Assembly: GCA_963210315.1 (NCBI GenBank)
Contig: OY723258.1
Coordinates: forward strand, 1 to 64,000
Direction: 5' to 3'
From: Rhynchopus euleeides
Taxonomy: Eukaryota; Euglenozoa; Diplonemea; Diplonemida; Diplonemidae
DNA: 64,000 nucleotides
This document shows positions 43,307-53,632 of the stretch, one piece after another. Positions within the stretch are counted from its first letter, which is position 1, and the number at the start of each line of letters is the position of its first letter. The notes under the pieces are model-generated. The model saw only the letters and a list, made by a program, of their open reading frames with translations. It was not told where the DNA came from and made no database searches. Made by a program: the position numbers and the translations under genes.

Positions 43307-45334
43307 GCACGCGTGCACCAACTGCTGGTCGCTGTTGTAGTACATGCTGACACCAGTGACCTTGCCATCACCCCCAACTGAAACCCTCTGGCCATTGCTG
43401 CTGCTCGATGTGGTGTACTGCATATGCTTGTTTGAGTCGATCATGAACACCTCCTCCGTACGTGTCGGCGTGCCATACACACGAGTGTACGAATATGCCG
43501 ACGAGGCACGGTACTCCCCCAGCGTCATCAAGGGGGTGGACCGCCCGAGTACGAAGAAGGGAACCGACACAGTCTCACTGCCGTCACTATAGTTGAGATA
43601 GTAGCCGTCGTTGTAGCCCATGGTGCCAAAAGAAATGTCTGTTACGTTTTCGGTTGGCCGCGTCTCCACGTTCCAGTGGTTCACCTGGTCCCCAGTCAAC
43701 GGGAGCTGGTACACTATTGTCTGCTGCGCCATGCCTTTGGCGGCCTGCTTGACGTAGAGTGCGAGGAGCACCACCTCGCCGTTGATCAGTCCCGCGCGCA
43801 GGAGTCTGGTGTCCCCGTCTTCGCCGTCGAGGTAGGGGAATTGCCCGAGTTGTGTCCACTCGCTGCCCGGGCCGAACGTGATCTGCCACACCTCGTGGTC
43901 CGAGTCCTCTGCGAAGAGCATGAGCCGCCCGTCCGTGCGGGTCACTGTTGTGAGCTGCAGCGCACCCTTCTTGAGGCTGCACTCCTCAAACGTCCAGACA
44001 TGCTGCAGGGTGTCGGCGTCGGAGTTGCTGTAGAACCTGTGGATGTGCCCGTCTGAGTCACCACTCGACTTCTTTATCCCAAAGAAGTTGTCGACACCCT
44101 CGTGCCGGCCTGCTACGAGCTCGTAGAGACTCGGGGCGGACTGTGACAGCACAGGGGGTGGGACGACGACATGAGCACGGCGGTACGAATCCTCGCTCGT
44201 CGGCTGCAGCTCCATCAGGTTGCTGTTCGCGCTTGACAGATAGAACATCGCTGAGTAGTTCAGCGCCCCTCCTGTGAAGGACGCCCCGACGATGCTCTCG
44301 GCAGACGCACCAATCTGCAGCTCGTCTCCGAAGCTGTTCCCATCGTAGGTCTGCGAGTACAGCTCGTTCGTCTTCGTCGCCACAACCTTCTCGGTCCCTG
44401 GCGTTGACGCGCTCACAACTGCGAAGGATGCGATGTGGTGCGAACCGGCAAGCTCTTTGCGGCTCTTGCTTCCTCCAGAGCTCACCATGTCGTAGTACAA
44501 GTGTCCATCGGAGTTGAGGCTGTACACTGCATGCCCGTCTCGGATCGGGAGGGTCGTGCACACAAGCTGCTGGCTGTAGAGGCTGGAGTCGGACCAGATC
44601 GTCACAGCGTCGTTGGAGCCCTTTGGGTAGTATTTGACGTAGGACGTCGTGCCGCCCGAACCAGAGACGGAGCAGTAGTAGCCGCCCACAACCGGTGCGA
44701 CGCTGTATGCGTGGATCATGCCGGCGAGCTGTATGTTCCACGAGGGGTGCGACTGCCAGTTGTCGACAGACCAGATCGTGGTAGCGGATCCGGACGACGA
44801 CTTCGTCCCTGTGTCCTTCAGGGCGTACAGTGTCAGGTCTGGCGCCAGTGCAATCTGCTGGCGGATGGCTGTGCCGTCAGGGAATTTGCCGCAGCTGACC
44901 CAATTCGCAGTGAGGAAGCCCTGCAGCCTGTCCTCCACAACGGTGTAGCCTTGCCTGTAGAAGATCTCGTTCGTTGTCATTGCGAACACGATGACGTTGC
45001 CGTCCTGCACGCCTGCCGCCATCTGCAGCACGTTCTTCAAAGACTTCCCTGTCGGATCCGTCGAGATGTCCGCAGACCGCCAGCCGGAGAAGCTGCGTGG
45101 GTCCTGCTGCAGGTGCACAGGCCTCCCGCTGTTCGTGCCATCTGCGCCGAAGAAATGCGCCGTCGGTGCAGCAGCTCCCTCCACAGGGCAGAGTACCACC
45201 GCCATACCCGACATGTCCGACACAGGGACCGACGGAGTCGTGTAGTTCTGCATCATGCTCGCCTGGGCACTCACCCGGCCAAAGGTATTCGGGTCCGGTG
45301 GCGGTGGTGCGCTGGGTGCCTCCCGCTTCAACAT
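43286..45334 (-). CDS. 682-aa protein, possible beta-propeller or lectin-like, function unknown
   Basis: The start is the ATG at 45334 (MLKREAPSAPPPPDPN); no signal peptide is seen. The protein is rich in short beta-strand-like phrases separated by Gly/Asp/Asn/Ser turns, with recurring TTIWSVDNW, AVTIWSDSSLYS and VWTFEEC type segments, as in multi-bladed propellers and sugar-binding repeats. I do not recognise an exact family. The final seven residues, CMRERGI, and the TGA come from the inserted LINE tail, so the original C-terminus is probably lost. The frame is otherwise intact. The neighbouring secreted LPMO-like gene is on the same strand. Confidence 0.75.
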   Translation of the reverse strand: MLKREAPSAPPPPDPNTFGRVSAQASMMQNYTTPSVPVSDMSGMAVVLCPVEGAAAPTAHFFGADGTNSGRPVHLQQDPRSFSGWRSADISTDPTGKSLKNVLQMAAGVQDGNVIVFAMTTNEIFYRQGYTVVEDRLQGFLTANWVSCGKFPDGTAIRQQIALAPDLTLYALKDTGTKSSSGSATTIWSVDNWQSHPSWNIQLAGMIHAYSVAPVVGGYYCSVSGSGGTTSYVKYYPKGSNDAVTIWSDSSLYSQQLVCTTLPIRDGHAVYSLNSDGHLYYDMVSSGGSKSRKELAGSHHIASFAVVSASTPGTEKVVATKTNELYSQTYDGNSFGDELQIGASAESIVGASFTGGALNYSAMFYLSSANSNLMELQPTSEDSYRRAHVVVPPPVLSQSAPSLYELVAGRHEGVDNFFGIKKSSGDSDGHIHRFYSNSDADTLQHVWTFEECSLKKGALQLTTVTRTDGRLMLFAEDSDHEVWQITFGPGSEWTQLGQFPYLDGEDGDTRLLRAGLINGEVVLLALYVKQAAKGMAQQTIVYQLPLTGDQVNHWNVETRPTENVTDISFGTMGYNDGYYLNYSDGSETVSVPFFVLGRSTPLMTLGEYRASSAYSYTRVYGTPTRTEEVFMIDSNKHMQYTTSSSSNGQRVSVGGDGKVTGVSMYYNSDQQLVHACMRERGI

Positions 45335-46119
45335 TTTTGGCTTTTTGCTTTTTATTGTTTAGTCCTGTGTTTGTGCGATGGTGGGTGGAGGGCAAACACA
45401 AAACAACAAACAATGTCCAAAGGCATCACAAAGACAGGATCAGGTGCCTCGTTGGCGCATCCGCGCGTATGGAGGCTGAGGTAGGGCATGGATGCTGCAC
45501 TCACCCCACTGCCCCATACAAGCGGACACACCAGACCAGACACCCAAACTGTACAAGAATCTGAATACCCACAGCGCAAGGTTTTCAAGAATCTGAATGC
45601 CCACAGTCAGGATTCGCAAACCCGTATTCTTGGAACACGCTTACTCTTCCGTCCTCGACGTCGCGCCGGCATTTGTCCTGCTCTCCTGACTCGCTCCTGG
45701 CTGAGCCGAGTGCGCGGACTGTTACGTTGTTCCCTGAGTCAGCGTGACTGAGTGACAGGGAATTCGAATCAAAGGTGAACGAGAAAGAACAGAATCACAG
45801 TCTGACTGCCCACTGTGGAGACCGTTCCACTCGGGACCACAGCGGGTTACAGGCACCTCGCGAACACGTCGCAGCAAAGGTACGTTGCGCCTGGGACAGC
45901 CAAGAGGGGCTTCCTGGTCGCTCTCGACACTCAAACACTGCTGTGCATGGCGATGGGAAGACACGGCTTAAAGGGAAACACGAAAAAGCTGACACGACAA
46001 GACACGACAAGACAAGACGACACTCTGGTGGTCACGGAAAGGGGAACGGAACACACGCGCAAAAGACCTCCTGCCCTGGAGGCAGGAGAGTGATGTGGTA
46101 GAGGATGAACGAACGAATC
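45335..46119. other. intergenic, no gene recognised
   Basis: The only structure seen is a 20-bp direct repeat AAGAATCTGAATRCCCACAG at about 45557 and 45589. Confidence 0.5.
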
Positions 46120-47160
46120 CTAGTGGCAGGTCACCTTCTTCACGTTGGGTCCCTTGCAGTAGGAGGGAATCTCGAAGATGGAGGGGTCGAAAGATGCGGC
46201 TGCTGCCGAGGTGAAGGTGATGTGTTCGAACTGCTTGTGGAGGAAGCGTGGGAGGCACGCGTCTGAGCCGGCGACACGCTGCGCGCCCCACGAAATGCCG
46301 CTGGTGTGGTCCTCGCAGGTCACATGCCCCTGTTCTTCGGAACAGTGTGCGCTGTTCGCACTGTTGTACTGCCACGCGTAGAACAGGTCCGCACCGTGTG
46401 TGACGCACGTCTTCGTGTCTGCTTGGATCGCGTACTCAACAAACCCGTCGCTCGTGAGGGTGTAGTTCGTGACATACGATGTGGTCACACCTGTGGCACG
46501 GTCTGTCCTGTCCCACCTCACAATGGGGGCGGTGGCGTCGTACCATATCTTCGTGTGCTGGCGGTCGCTCTCGCTTGTTGCTGTCCAGCGGTCTGGTGTG
46601 GTGCATGCTGCCGCCTTCAGCGCCGGGGCCTCCTGCACTGAGTGTGTGCGGTCTTCCGTCCCGTTGTTCGCCTCGACCACAATGTCGGAGCACTGGTAGA
46701 ATACAGCATCCGTGTTGTTCGCAGGGTACACCTCGTACTTGTTGTAGCTGATGTACCTCAGACGCAGTACCGCCGCTGCCGCTGCTCTGGGGAAGGCGAC
46801 CTCGAAGGTGAAGTTCGTCTGCTGGACCATGTCATTCCCGGGGAAGTCCCCGAACTCTTTCAGCAGCTCCCACGTCGCCTCGCTGTCGTACGAGACTGCA
46901 AGGTCGAAGTGGCCTGGCTTGTCCTGGTTCCAGTGGTTCAGGTTCTGCTGGAAGTGCACCCTCGAGGGTACATTGGCGACGTACGTAGCAGTCGGTGCAC
47001 CTGCGGGCATCCCGCCACAGCTAGGGTACCGCCGTGTACACGTGTGATCCGCCGGCCCGGTGATGTTCATGGCGCCACGCTGGTGCGGTTCGATGATGCA
47101 TATGTGCGCCTCGGCAGCAGCAACAAGCATGCACACCACACCTGCCAGAGATGTCCTCAT
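46120..47160 (-). CDS. secreted copper protein, lytic polysaccharide monooxygenase / BIM1-like
   Basis: The start is the ATG at 47160; the frame upstream is open but the signal peptide MRTSLAGVVCMLVAAAEA fixes the start. Cleavage after AEA exposes His19 as the first mature residue, as needed for the histidine brace that binds copper in LPMOs and in the related BIM1/X325 proteins. A second histidine candidate is His76 in KNLNHW-like QNLNHWNQ. FYQCSDI at 154-160 and about ten cysteines fit a secreted disulfide-rich beta-sandwich. The length of 346 aa leaves a C-terminal extension of some 180 residues after the core, with its own cysteines. The likely role is oxidative attack on polysaccharide or copper uptake at the cell surface; which of the two cannot be read from the sequence. 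Confidence 0.7.
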   Translation of the reverse strand: MRTSLAGVVCMLVAAAEAHICIIEPHQRGAMNITGPADHTCTRRYPSCGGMPAGAPTATYVANVPSRVHFQQNLNHWNQDKPGHFDLAVSYDSEATWELLKEFGDFPGNDMVQQTNFTFEVAFPRAAAAAVLRLRYISYNKYEVYPANNTDAVFYQCSDIVVEANNGTEDRTHSVQEAPALKAAACTTPDRWTATSESDRQHTKIWYDATAPIVRWDRTDRATGVTTSYVTNYTLTSDGFVEYAIQADTKTCVTHGADLFYAWQYNSANSAHCSEEQGHVTCEDHTSGISWGAQRVAGSDACLPRFLHKQFEHITFTSAAAASFDPSIFEIPSYCKGPNVKKVTCH

Positions 47161-47297
47161 TGTGTCAAGTGTGCACCTGTGGCTGGCAGTGTGACATATC
47201 CCACAGCGAAAACGCACACGGAATTGCATTGTTGGATCGTCGTGGAGCAAATTCGAGGCCGTTGGCATATGTTTGTTTGTGTGTGTGCACCGGATCG

Positions 47298-47304
47298 TAT
47301 ATAT
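47298..47304 (-). promoter_or_regulatory. possible TATA element upstream of the LPMO-like gene
   Basis: TATATAT lies 138-144 bp upstream of the start codon in otherwise GC-balanced sequence. Position and sequence are compatible with a core promoter, but nothing else supports it. Confidence 0.2.
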
Positions 47305-47906
47305 CAGATCAACTAGGAAGATCCACCAACTGTCTCCACCGACTTGAGCTTCGACGAGCCCACTGGTGATGGTTCATGCAATATGCTGTTCAAGAGTTTG
47401 GGAAAGAGGTTTCGGGGGGAAGCGCTCGATATGTGTGCGGTGTATGCGGGCGGTGTAAACGGTGCTGTGCACCAGCGCAGGGCTTTTGGCACAGCCTTGC
47501 GAGAAAGGCACAAGCTGGCTGCATACCGGTTTGGACCGATGCCATGAGCCTCACCCTGCGAGAGGGTTCCGTGGATGACAAGAAAAAAGAGACAAAACGA
47601 CGCCCGGCACCCTCCGTGAAGGGGGTGGCACAAGGCAACGTGCAGCATTCCAACAACCAGACAACACACGTGTTGTGTCACTACACAGTCGTCTGGAAAG
47701 AATCGACAACCCGCATCAAATGTAATTCCGACGACCGGTCCAAATTGTTCGCTTTTGTTCGTTTCAAAGAAATACAAAGGCTCGAGTGTTGGTTGACAAC
47801 TCACGGGGTCGCACCTCCTTGCTTGCCTCTATCGCAGCCTCCTCGGCCCCTTCCAACCGCCACCTTCCAATGGAGAGGGAGCGTATTGAGTATCTCTGGC
47901 TGCTCG
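47305..47906. other. intergenic between two secreted-protein genes
   Basis: No gene is recognised. Open frames on plus run into the opposite strand of the cysteine-repeat gene and are shadows. Confidence 0.5.
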
Positions 47907-48797
47907 TCAGTGTCTGCGTCTCCTGCTTGGCTCGGAAAAGAGGCAGTTGTCGATGCATCTGAAGTGCCCAAGCGATCCGACGGTGTACGATGCACACTGG
48001 TCCTCACACGGTGCGCGCGTGGGCTTGAGCAAGCAGTAGTCGATGCACTTGAACCACGAGAGCGAACCGACTGGGTAGTGCAAACATTCTTCTTCGCAGG
48101 AGGACCCGCGGGAGCTTGGCTCGGGCTGCCATAGGCAGTTGTCGATGCAGCGGAAGTGCTGCACTGACCCCACCTCGTACAGTTCATCGCAGTACTTCGT
48201 GCAGACTCCTGCCTCCGTCTCTGGCGGCGGTTGGAAGAGGCAGTTATCGATGCACCTGAAGTGTGCCAGCGTCCCCGGCACTGCGTGGGCGCACTGCTCT
48301 GCGCAATCAGACATCTCGCTCTCCGGTTCCTCCCATCCCTGCTCGTTGGTGAGACACCTGTCGACACATTTGAAGTGCTCAAGTGTGCCGGGCGTGAGGT
48401 GCGCACACTGCTGGCTACAGCCCGACGCAGGCGGGTTGTTCTCCGTGGGGAACAAACAGTTGTCGACACAGCGGATGAAGGAGACGCTGTTCAGCCCGTA
48501 CGAGTCTTTACACTGCTCGATACACGTCTCCTCTGACGTCGGTGGGTCTGGCCTTGGCATCGAGAGGCAGTGGTCGATGCAGCGAAAGTGCGCGAGTGTG
48601 CCGGGTGTGTACGACCTGCACTGTTCCGCACAGTAGTCGTCTCCAGACGAGGTCTCTTCGGGCTGCATCAGGCAGTTGTCGACACAGCGGAAGTACTGCA
48701 TTGGGGAGTGCTCGTACATCGCACACTTCTGTGCGCAGTCCTTCCCATGCACGGCCAAGCACCCCGCCAATATCAGCACTATCTTAGCAAATCCCAT
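47907..48797 (-). CDS. secreted protein of eight CX3C-X12-CX3C repeats
   Basis: The start is the ATG at 48797, giving signal peptide MGFAKIVLILAGCLAVHG. The mature part is eight repeats of 33-37 residues, each with C-x3-C, then a segment like GTLAHFR, then C-[IV]-D-x-C-L, and a variable proline/acid-rich linker. Twin CX3C spaced by about 12 residues predicts a disulfide-stapled helical hairpin, the geometry known from small TIM proteins, but here secreted and tandem. The protein ends in a basic RRRRH. Total 296 aa. A wall, matrix or adhesion role is plausible but is inference; no family was recognised. It is on the same strand as the LPMO-like gene 750 bp downstream. Confidence 0.8.
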   Translation of the reverse strand: MGFAKIVLILAGCLAVHGKDCAQKCAMYEHSPMQYFRCVDNCLMQPEETSSGDDYCAEQCRSYTPGTLAHFRCIDHCLSMPRPDPPTSEETCIEQCKDSYGLNSVSFIRCVDNCLFPTENNPPASGCSQQCAHLTPGTLEHFKCVDRCLTNEQGWEEPESEMSDCAEQCAHAVPGTLAHFRCIDNCLFQPPPETEAGVCTKYCDELYEVGSVQHFRCIDNCLWQPEPSSRGSSCEEECLHYPVGSLSWFKCIDYCLLKPTRAPCEDQCASYTVGSLGHFRCIDNCLFSEPSRRRRH

Positions 48798-49749
48798 TTT
48801 CTTCGGCTTTGCAAAAAGGTGTAATCCTGTGGATGGGGGTGGGTGGGAGAGGTCGATCAAGGAAGACGCACTACCCGCCGAGTTGGTTTTGCACAGAGTG
48901 GCCTCCCAAACGAAGTCGGGATGCTGAAAGGGATGGCCACCCGCTGGTGTGCTGACGGACCACCCTCTCACTCCAAGTTGGGCCGCGTTGGTCTCTGTTG
49001 CAGCCGCCAATCGACACACGATACTCTCGTGATATATTTGGACACCTGGAGACTCGCACCATCTCGCCCTGATGTGGGCCGTGACCACACGTGATGAGCG
49101 AGCAAAGGGGCGGTCGTGTGAGGGGTGAGGGTGCAGCCTGTCTGTACTCCCGTCGCCTCTTCTCTTCCTCTTTTCCCTTTTCTCTACACGTTGTGTCGGT
49201 GACCCTCGCAGCGCAGCCGTGTGAGTCGGTGTCCATCGACACGCCTTCCCCAAAGCGTCAGCGCGTCACTCTGAATGGGATCCGGAGTCCTGCTACGGCC
49301 TCCTGAGTCCAGCGTCTGCCAGCACTGCATCCGACAGCGCATCAGCACCAACTGCCGTTGGGCACAGCCTTCCTGCCTCACTGCATTCATCCTGTGCATG
49401 GTTCCTGTTCCTTGTTCCTGGTATATGTTGTGGCTCATCCTAGTTCCTGGTTCTTGGTCTCAGTTGTGTCTCTTTGTTTTGATCCTGGATCATGGGGTCA
49501 CATCCTCAGCTCTCAGCTCTCTGGGCTGAATCTTGCTTCTGTTATTCCGCACTTGCGAGCAGAAGTGGCACAACACCGCAGCCGAACGTGCTCAGCCTCC
49601 CCCATCGTTGAAGTTATGTGCCAGCGTCAACGCAAAAGCAGCATCGGTCACAAGCGAGCGACGAGTGGGCGGATAACAATCAAGGGTGATACCGCTGAGC
49701 TGCTCAGCGATCAGTTTGCCAGGAGGGCAAACCGGTCGAGGAAAAGTAA
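48798..49749. other. intergenic, no gene recognised
   Basis: The minus frame of the cysteine-repeat gene stays open upstream to 49253 but lacks family features. AGCGTCAACGCAAAAG at 49623-49638 resembles the B-repeat core of the retroelement at 56446. At 49747 a stop precedes the abrupt start of LINE coding sequence. Confidence 0.5.
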
Positions 49750-51549
49750 GCAGCGGTGTTCGCAGATGACATCGCAGTACTCGTCGTCGGGGACAACTAC
49801 ACTGAAGCCCTAAGCACCGCACAGGGCGTCATATCCACACTCGCCGCCGAAATCCCACTCCACGGGCTGCAGCTCTCCCCCAGTAAGTGCTGCTACACGC
49901 TGATGGGAACGACGCCCGCAGCGTTGGGCGAGCACAGACGCATGGAGCTCCCAGACGGCACCCCCCTCCAGCACGAATCGACAGCGAAGTACCTCGGGGT
50001 CTACATCGATGCCTGCCACACGATGACAGACCACGTCGACCACGTCGTGACCACCTGCATGCGACGCCTGAGCATTCTGCGTATGTTGGCAGGCACTGAC
50101 TGGGGCTCAAGTGGAGACACGCTGCGCCAGGCCTACCTGACATATGTCTACCCCATCCTGATGTACGCCGCCAGCGTCTACACCCCTGGCCTGTCCACGA
50201 AGAACCTCAAACGCCTGCGAGATGTCCACCGCATGGCAGCCCTGATCATCACGGGCTGTATGAAGAACACCAGCACGGCAAAGCTCCTCTGGGAATCACA
50301 CCTGCGAGACCTCGACCTCGACTTCAAGGTCGCGGTGTGCACAGACCACGAACGCTTCCGCCGCGTGCCCCACTCCCCAGGATACCGGGCGCAACTAAAC
50401 ACCGGGAACACGGGAGGCAGCTGGCTACATCAGGCACGGAGTCTGGTGAAATCCTCGAAGGTCGACGGGCGCACCCCCCTGCTGGCCCCCCTGCATGCAG
50501 CACACCCCATCCCCCCCTGGGAATGGAACCTGGTGCTGCCACGAGTACACATCCTGGCGACGCTGCCGGGGCTCACCGCCCCAAAGGCCGCCACCCCGAA
50601 AGACACCCTCCGGGACCTGGCAGAGCAGACCATCCAGGCCCTCCCGACATGCGCCTGGCATGTGTACACCGACGGGTCAGTCTCCAACTCCACATCGCGG
50701 CAACAGCAGGGCGGCGCAGGAGCAGCGGTGTACAGCATGCCGGAGGGCCGCCTCAGGAATAAGCTCGCCTGGCCGGCAGGACTCCGCTGCATCAGCTACC
50801 AGGCGGAGCTGGTGGCCATCAGAGAATCCCTCGCTCACCTATGCACCCTGGTATCCCCAGGCGAAACGATCGCCATCCTCACAGACTCGCAGAGCGCACT
50901 GAACGCGCTGCTGAGCGGCCCGCAGCGAGCGAGAGGATCCACCGAATGGGACATCTGGAGGTGGTTGAACGAGCTCGCCCAAACCCACGATGTCACCACC
51001 CACCTCCGCTACATCCCGTCACACGTTGGGGTAGCAGGGAACGAACTCGCTGACAAACAGGCGCAAATCGGTGCCTTCCGGCCGCAGATGGAACCGGTTA
51101 GCCTCGCGTCGGCTCGTGTCGTCCTCCGCCGACACATCTACAACGACGCAACGGTGCCCCGCACGGACAGCGTGTACGCGTACCGTTCGGGAATCGGGGA
51201 GACGCGACTGCAACGCCCCGACCTCCGCATGGAGGGACTCACCCGCTTAGGGGAAACCACCATCCGCCGACTCCGGGCCGACCACCACCGCCTGGTCTAC
51301 GACCACGACATCCCGGGCACGGCACAACCACCTTGCCAACCCTGCCTGAAGCATGCGCCGGGCCACCCCCCGCCTGGGGTCTCACTGAAGCACCTCTTCT
51401 TCGGCTGCCCCGCGACAGCGTCGGCCCGACACCACCTCACAGCCACAAACGTGCACAACCTGCTGTTGCACAACTGCAAGGAGGCGCTGCGCTACCTGGC
51501 CGAGGCAGGGGTAACGGAGCACGGCGAGAAGGACTACCTGAACGCGTGA
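49750..51549 (+). pseudogene. 5'-truncated I-type LINE: RT C-terminal part and RNase H
   Basis: The coding frame begins in the middle of a reverse transcriptase, at AAVFADDIAVLV (motif C, xADD), directly after a stop codon at 49747. The RT thumb region is followed by RNase H, with YTDGS near residue 305, YQAELVAI, LTDSQSALNALL and PSHVGVAGNELADKQ, all catalytic acids present. A C-terminal CxxC...H...C knuckle (CQPCLKH, FFGCPA) is typical of I/Jockey group elements. The remaining 600 codons are uninterrupted, so the insertion looks fairly recent. Motifs A and B, the endonuclease and ORF1 are missing. It is the only large plus-strand gene remnant outside the 53-61 kb nest. Confidence 0.9.
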
Positions 51550-51910
51550 ACCAAATAACATCATCAGAGAACAAGGGCTTCGGCCCGACCTCCCAGCACC
51601 CCCCCCCCCCCATCCCAGCCCCACGTCACTTTCCACAGGCCGCCAGGCGCGTCAGCGTCGGCGACCGCCCGCCCCCAGTCTGAGAGGCATCAGCCGAATC
51701 TCGGTGGAGGCGGGCACAAAACAAAAGGGAGAGTCGTCACTGTGCATATCAGCACGGTCCCGCCCTCTGTGCCAGACCAACACACCACCAAAGGAAAAGA
51801 GGAAGAGGCGACGTAAGGCAATGCCTCCGTGCGGCCAGGAGAACACGAAATAGCGACCCCCTCAACGGGGAATGCTACGAGCACGGCCAAAAATCGTTCA
51901 AAAATCGTTC
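51550..51910. other. intergenic after the LINE
   Basis: This holds a C-run near 51600 and presumably the LINE 3' UTR. No poly(A) or simple-repeat tail could be fixed. Confidence 0.4.
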
Positions 51911-51949
51911 AAAGTGTCACTGCGCTACTTTTGCGTTGACGCTTCCACA
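51911..51949 (-). repeat. relic of a B-type terminal repeat
   Basis: On minus it reads GTGGAAGCGTCAACGCAAAA, then AGCGCAGTGACACTTT. These are the first and last parts of the 69-bp B repeat at 60761-60829, with the middle 30 bp deleted. It shows another copy of this retroelement family once lay here or recombined out. Confidence 0.6.
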
Positions 51950-52009
51950 AGAAAAACTTGTTTGGCAAGTGGCAGCTCAGCAGGGCGACCTGGACGTGTG
52001 ACTCCCTCC

Positions 52010-52828
52010 TTACTGGAGAGCTGCGTCACAGAACTCTCGTGCGTACTGCTCGCGGAGGGGTTGCCCCCACCCTGAGATGTCCTCCGTGAGAATCTGGTTC
52101 TGGACGGGCAGCAACAGACCCACCTTCTTGAAGGGCTCCCTCCTTCCCCCCATGAAGGCAGCGTATGTGCACACTTGCACCATCGTGTCACTCGCGTTGT
52201 TCTGCGGGACAACCGTCGTCTTGATCTTGTACATGGTGTCATCAGAGCACAGGTTTGGATCTGCGTTCACATGGCCACGCCTTGCATTGGGCGCCAAAGA
52301 AACACTCGTTGTGTCTGCAAAGTGCTGCAGCAGTGTCTTCTCGAACGTCTCAAAGAAGTCAAGGGCCTCCATTGCCTCGTCCTCGCCCAACGTCAGTGGT
52401 GCAATAAACCTTGCACGGTAGTACGGCTCCAGGTGGCTCATGTACAGAGCAACCGGCAGGCATTCCCTCCACTCCCGACTGTCGTTGTAGAGGCGCAACC
52501 ACTCTGGCCCTTCCTGGCAGTAGGTGTCGTACGCAAGCGAGTCGATCAGAGGTGTGTGCCCGTGGGCAATGAGACCTCGGAGGCCCTTCGATGCTGCGGT
52601 CTCTGTGGCAGTGATGACCGCATGAGGAAGACTCGTCGCGAGAATCTTGTTCACAACGTAGCCGGAGAAGACACCGAAGAGAGGGGCACGCCCGCCTTTG
52701 GCCCACGAGGGGGGCGCGTTGCGAACCCCCTTCTCCATCCCTGAGAACTTCTTCACGGGAAGCAAGTCGACGAAGTGCGACTTCGTCTCTTTCGGCATCG
52801 TCCGCCAGGCTTTTGTAAAAGTGGTCAT
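52010..52828 (-). CDS. 272-aa protein, possibly PD-(D/E)XK nuclease-like
   Basis: The start is the ATG at 52828 (MTTFTKAWRTMPKETKSHF, A at -3); the frame is open further up but proline-rich and unconvincing. The N-terminal 50 residues have a PVKKFSGMEKG segment. Towards the C-terminus NLCSDDTMYKIKTTV, then MVQVCTYAAFMGG and GLLLPVQNQI...DISGW resemble the D-x(n)-x-x-K core, the following Q/Y helix and a closing strand of PD-(D/E)XK nucleases used in viral and recombination proteins. The glutamate normally before the lysine is not clear, so the assignment is weak. No signal peptide or membrane segment is seen. Confidence 0.55.
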   Translation of the reverse strand: MTTFTKAWRTMPKETKSHFVDLLPVKKFSGMEKGVRNAPPSWAKGGRAPLFGVFSGYVVNKILATSLPHAVITATETAASKGLRGLIAHGHTPLIDSLAYDTYCQEGPEWLRLYNDSREWRECLPVALYMSHLEPYYRARFIAPLTLGEDEAMEALDFFETFEKTLLQHFADTTSVSLAPNARRGHVNADPNLCSDDTMYKIKTTVVPQNNASDTMVQVCTYAAFMGGRREPFKKVGLLLPVQNQILTEDISGWGQPLREQYAREFCDAALQ

Positions 52829-53330
52829 TTTGCAGATTGTCAGAGGGCGAATGGGGCGGGAGGTGGGGTGCGAGAAGAAGACCCTTGCTTCCTGTGGTAC
52901 GGGGTGGGGGGTGGTGGTGCAAGTTGGGCTGCCAAGTTGCTCGCGATCACGTTGTGGGGGCCGGGTTGCGGGGTTGCACACCGAACTCTTTGTGCAACCT
53001 ATCTCTTTCTCTAGTTCGGACAAACTTGGTTTTCCGTGACAACAAGAGTCCCGCGAAAAATACGCCCGAGCAAGTTCGGAGCCCTTGAACAGACCTGGCA
53101 GGACAACCAGAACAAAAATGAATCATTATCGGGACAGGGCATGAGGATCAGGGACGCGCTCGAGTGCGTTTCGTCCTGAAACCCAGACCTGTTGCGCCTT
53201 CGTCAAATTCTATGCGAAGGGAGACGCTCCTGACACGGCATCTGTTTAGTTCTATTGTCATGATACTGTTCTCACGACTTCTATTTCATTCTACACTGAC
53301 CTAACCGAGGCCCAAAGGGGACCTATACAC
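52829..53330. other. intergenic, no gene recognised
   Basis: Nothing recognisable lies between the nuclease-like gene and the first hairpin element. Confidence 0.5.
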
Positions 53331-53632
53331 GCACGGTGGACTCCCACACGTCAGGGTGCACCTTTTTGGGATATCGGAATATCGGGGGTCCAGACCCCCG
53401 CTGTCGGGGGTCTGGACCCCCGCGAGCGGGGGTATGGACCCCGCTCGCGGGGGTCGTCTGGGCACCAAAAATAGCAGGGCAGACTCCCGCTAGCGGGGGT
53501 CCAGACCCCCGACAGCGGGGGTCCAGACCCCCACTCGCGGGGGTCCATACCCCCGCTCGCGGGGGTCCAGACCCCCACTCGCCCAGACCCCCGCCCCAGA
53601 CCCCCGCTCCAGGGGGTGGGAGTCCACCGTGC
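53331..53632. mobile_element. 302-bp foldback element, 17-bp terminal inverted repeats
   Basis: GCACGGTGGACTCCCAC at 53331-53347 recurs inverted at 53616-53632. The interior is nearly all short palindromic units of the type GGGGGTCCAGACCCCC separated by CGCTCGC or GCTAGC. No gene. Its ends share GCACGGTGGACTCC with the element at 53764, so they are one family. Confidence 0.75.

Noticed and set aside
47376..48134. 252-codon plus-strand ORF
   Set aside because: It runs into the antisense of the cysteine-repeat gene, which has a signal peptide and regular repeats.
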